From: an uncultured Cardiobacterium sp.
GTDB lineage: Bacteria; Pseudomonadota; Gammaproteobacteria; Cardiobacteriales; Cardiobacteriaceae
Assembly (NCBI RefSeq): GCF_938028185.1
Contig: NZ_CALJAH010000027.1
Location: 1 to 6,937 of the forward strand
DNA: 6,937 bases
Direction: 5' to 3'
Below, one piece after another: positions 6,932 through 6,937 of this stretch. The notes beneath the pieces were generated by a model. It was not told where the DNA came from, did not search any database, and saw only the letters and a program-made list of their open reading frames with translations. The stretch's first letter is position 1. Every line of letters begins with the position of its first letter. A program made the position numbers and the translations under genes.

Positions 6932-6937
6932 ATTATA
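6932..6937 (-). promoter_or_regulatory. Perfect TATAAT at window edge, candidate -10 for gatB
   Basis: The last six bases read TATAAT on the minus strand. Any -35 lies outside the window. It sits 15 bases before the hairpin upstream of gatB, the same order of elements as before typA. Transcription would start near 6925 and include the hairpin in the leader. Confidence 0.4.

Overview
This window is GC-rich by eye and holds five protein genes, all on the minus strand. They read right to left: gatB, typA, an alpha/beta hydrolase, lpxK and a guaB cut off by the left edge. There are no RNA genes, insertion sequences, CRISPR arrays or phage genes. LpxK makes the source a lipid-A-producing Gram-negative. 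GatB shows that it charges Asn-tRNA and/or Gln-tRNA by transamidation. Protein style and base composition suggest a gamma- or betaproteobacterium. A Cardiobacteriaceae-like organism is my leaning, with low confidence and no search behind it.

Right part (5356-6937): gatB is preceded by a strong hairpin and a perfect TATAAT at the very edge of the window. It is followed by a second hairpin that probably terminates it. typA comes next, has a GTG start, and ends in a textbook intrinsic terminator at 3489-3516. A second perfect TATAAT lies between the gatB stop and the hairpin before typA. The leaders of gatB and typA therefore share the same order of parts: TATAAT, hairpin, TTCTTTATG, Shine-Dalgarno, start.

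Left part (1-3488): the hydrolase, lpxK and guaB follow one another with gaps of 52 and 74 bases and no recognisable terminator between them. They could be one transcript. A candidate promoter lies before the hydrolase, and an extended -10 lies directly before guaB. lpxK carries an unusual run of pentanucleotide repeats inside its coding sequence.

The five genes serve separate core functions: tRNA amidation, a ribosome-associated GTPase, an esterase-like enzyme of unknown substrate, lipid A phosphorylation and guanine nucleotide synthesis. I see no shared pathway and no convincing new system. The points worth a second look are the lpxK repeat tract, the matching gatB/typA leaders and the non-standard neighbours of lpxK.
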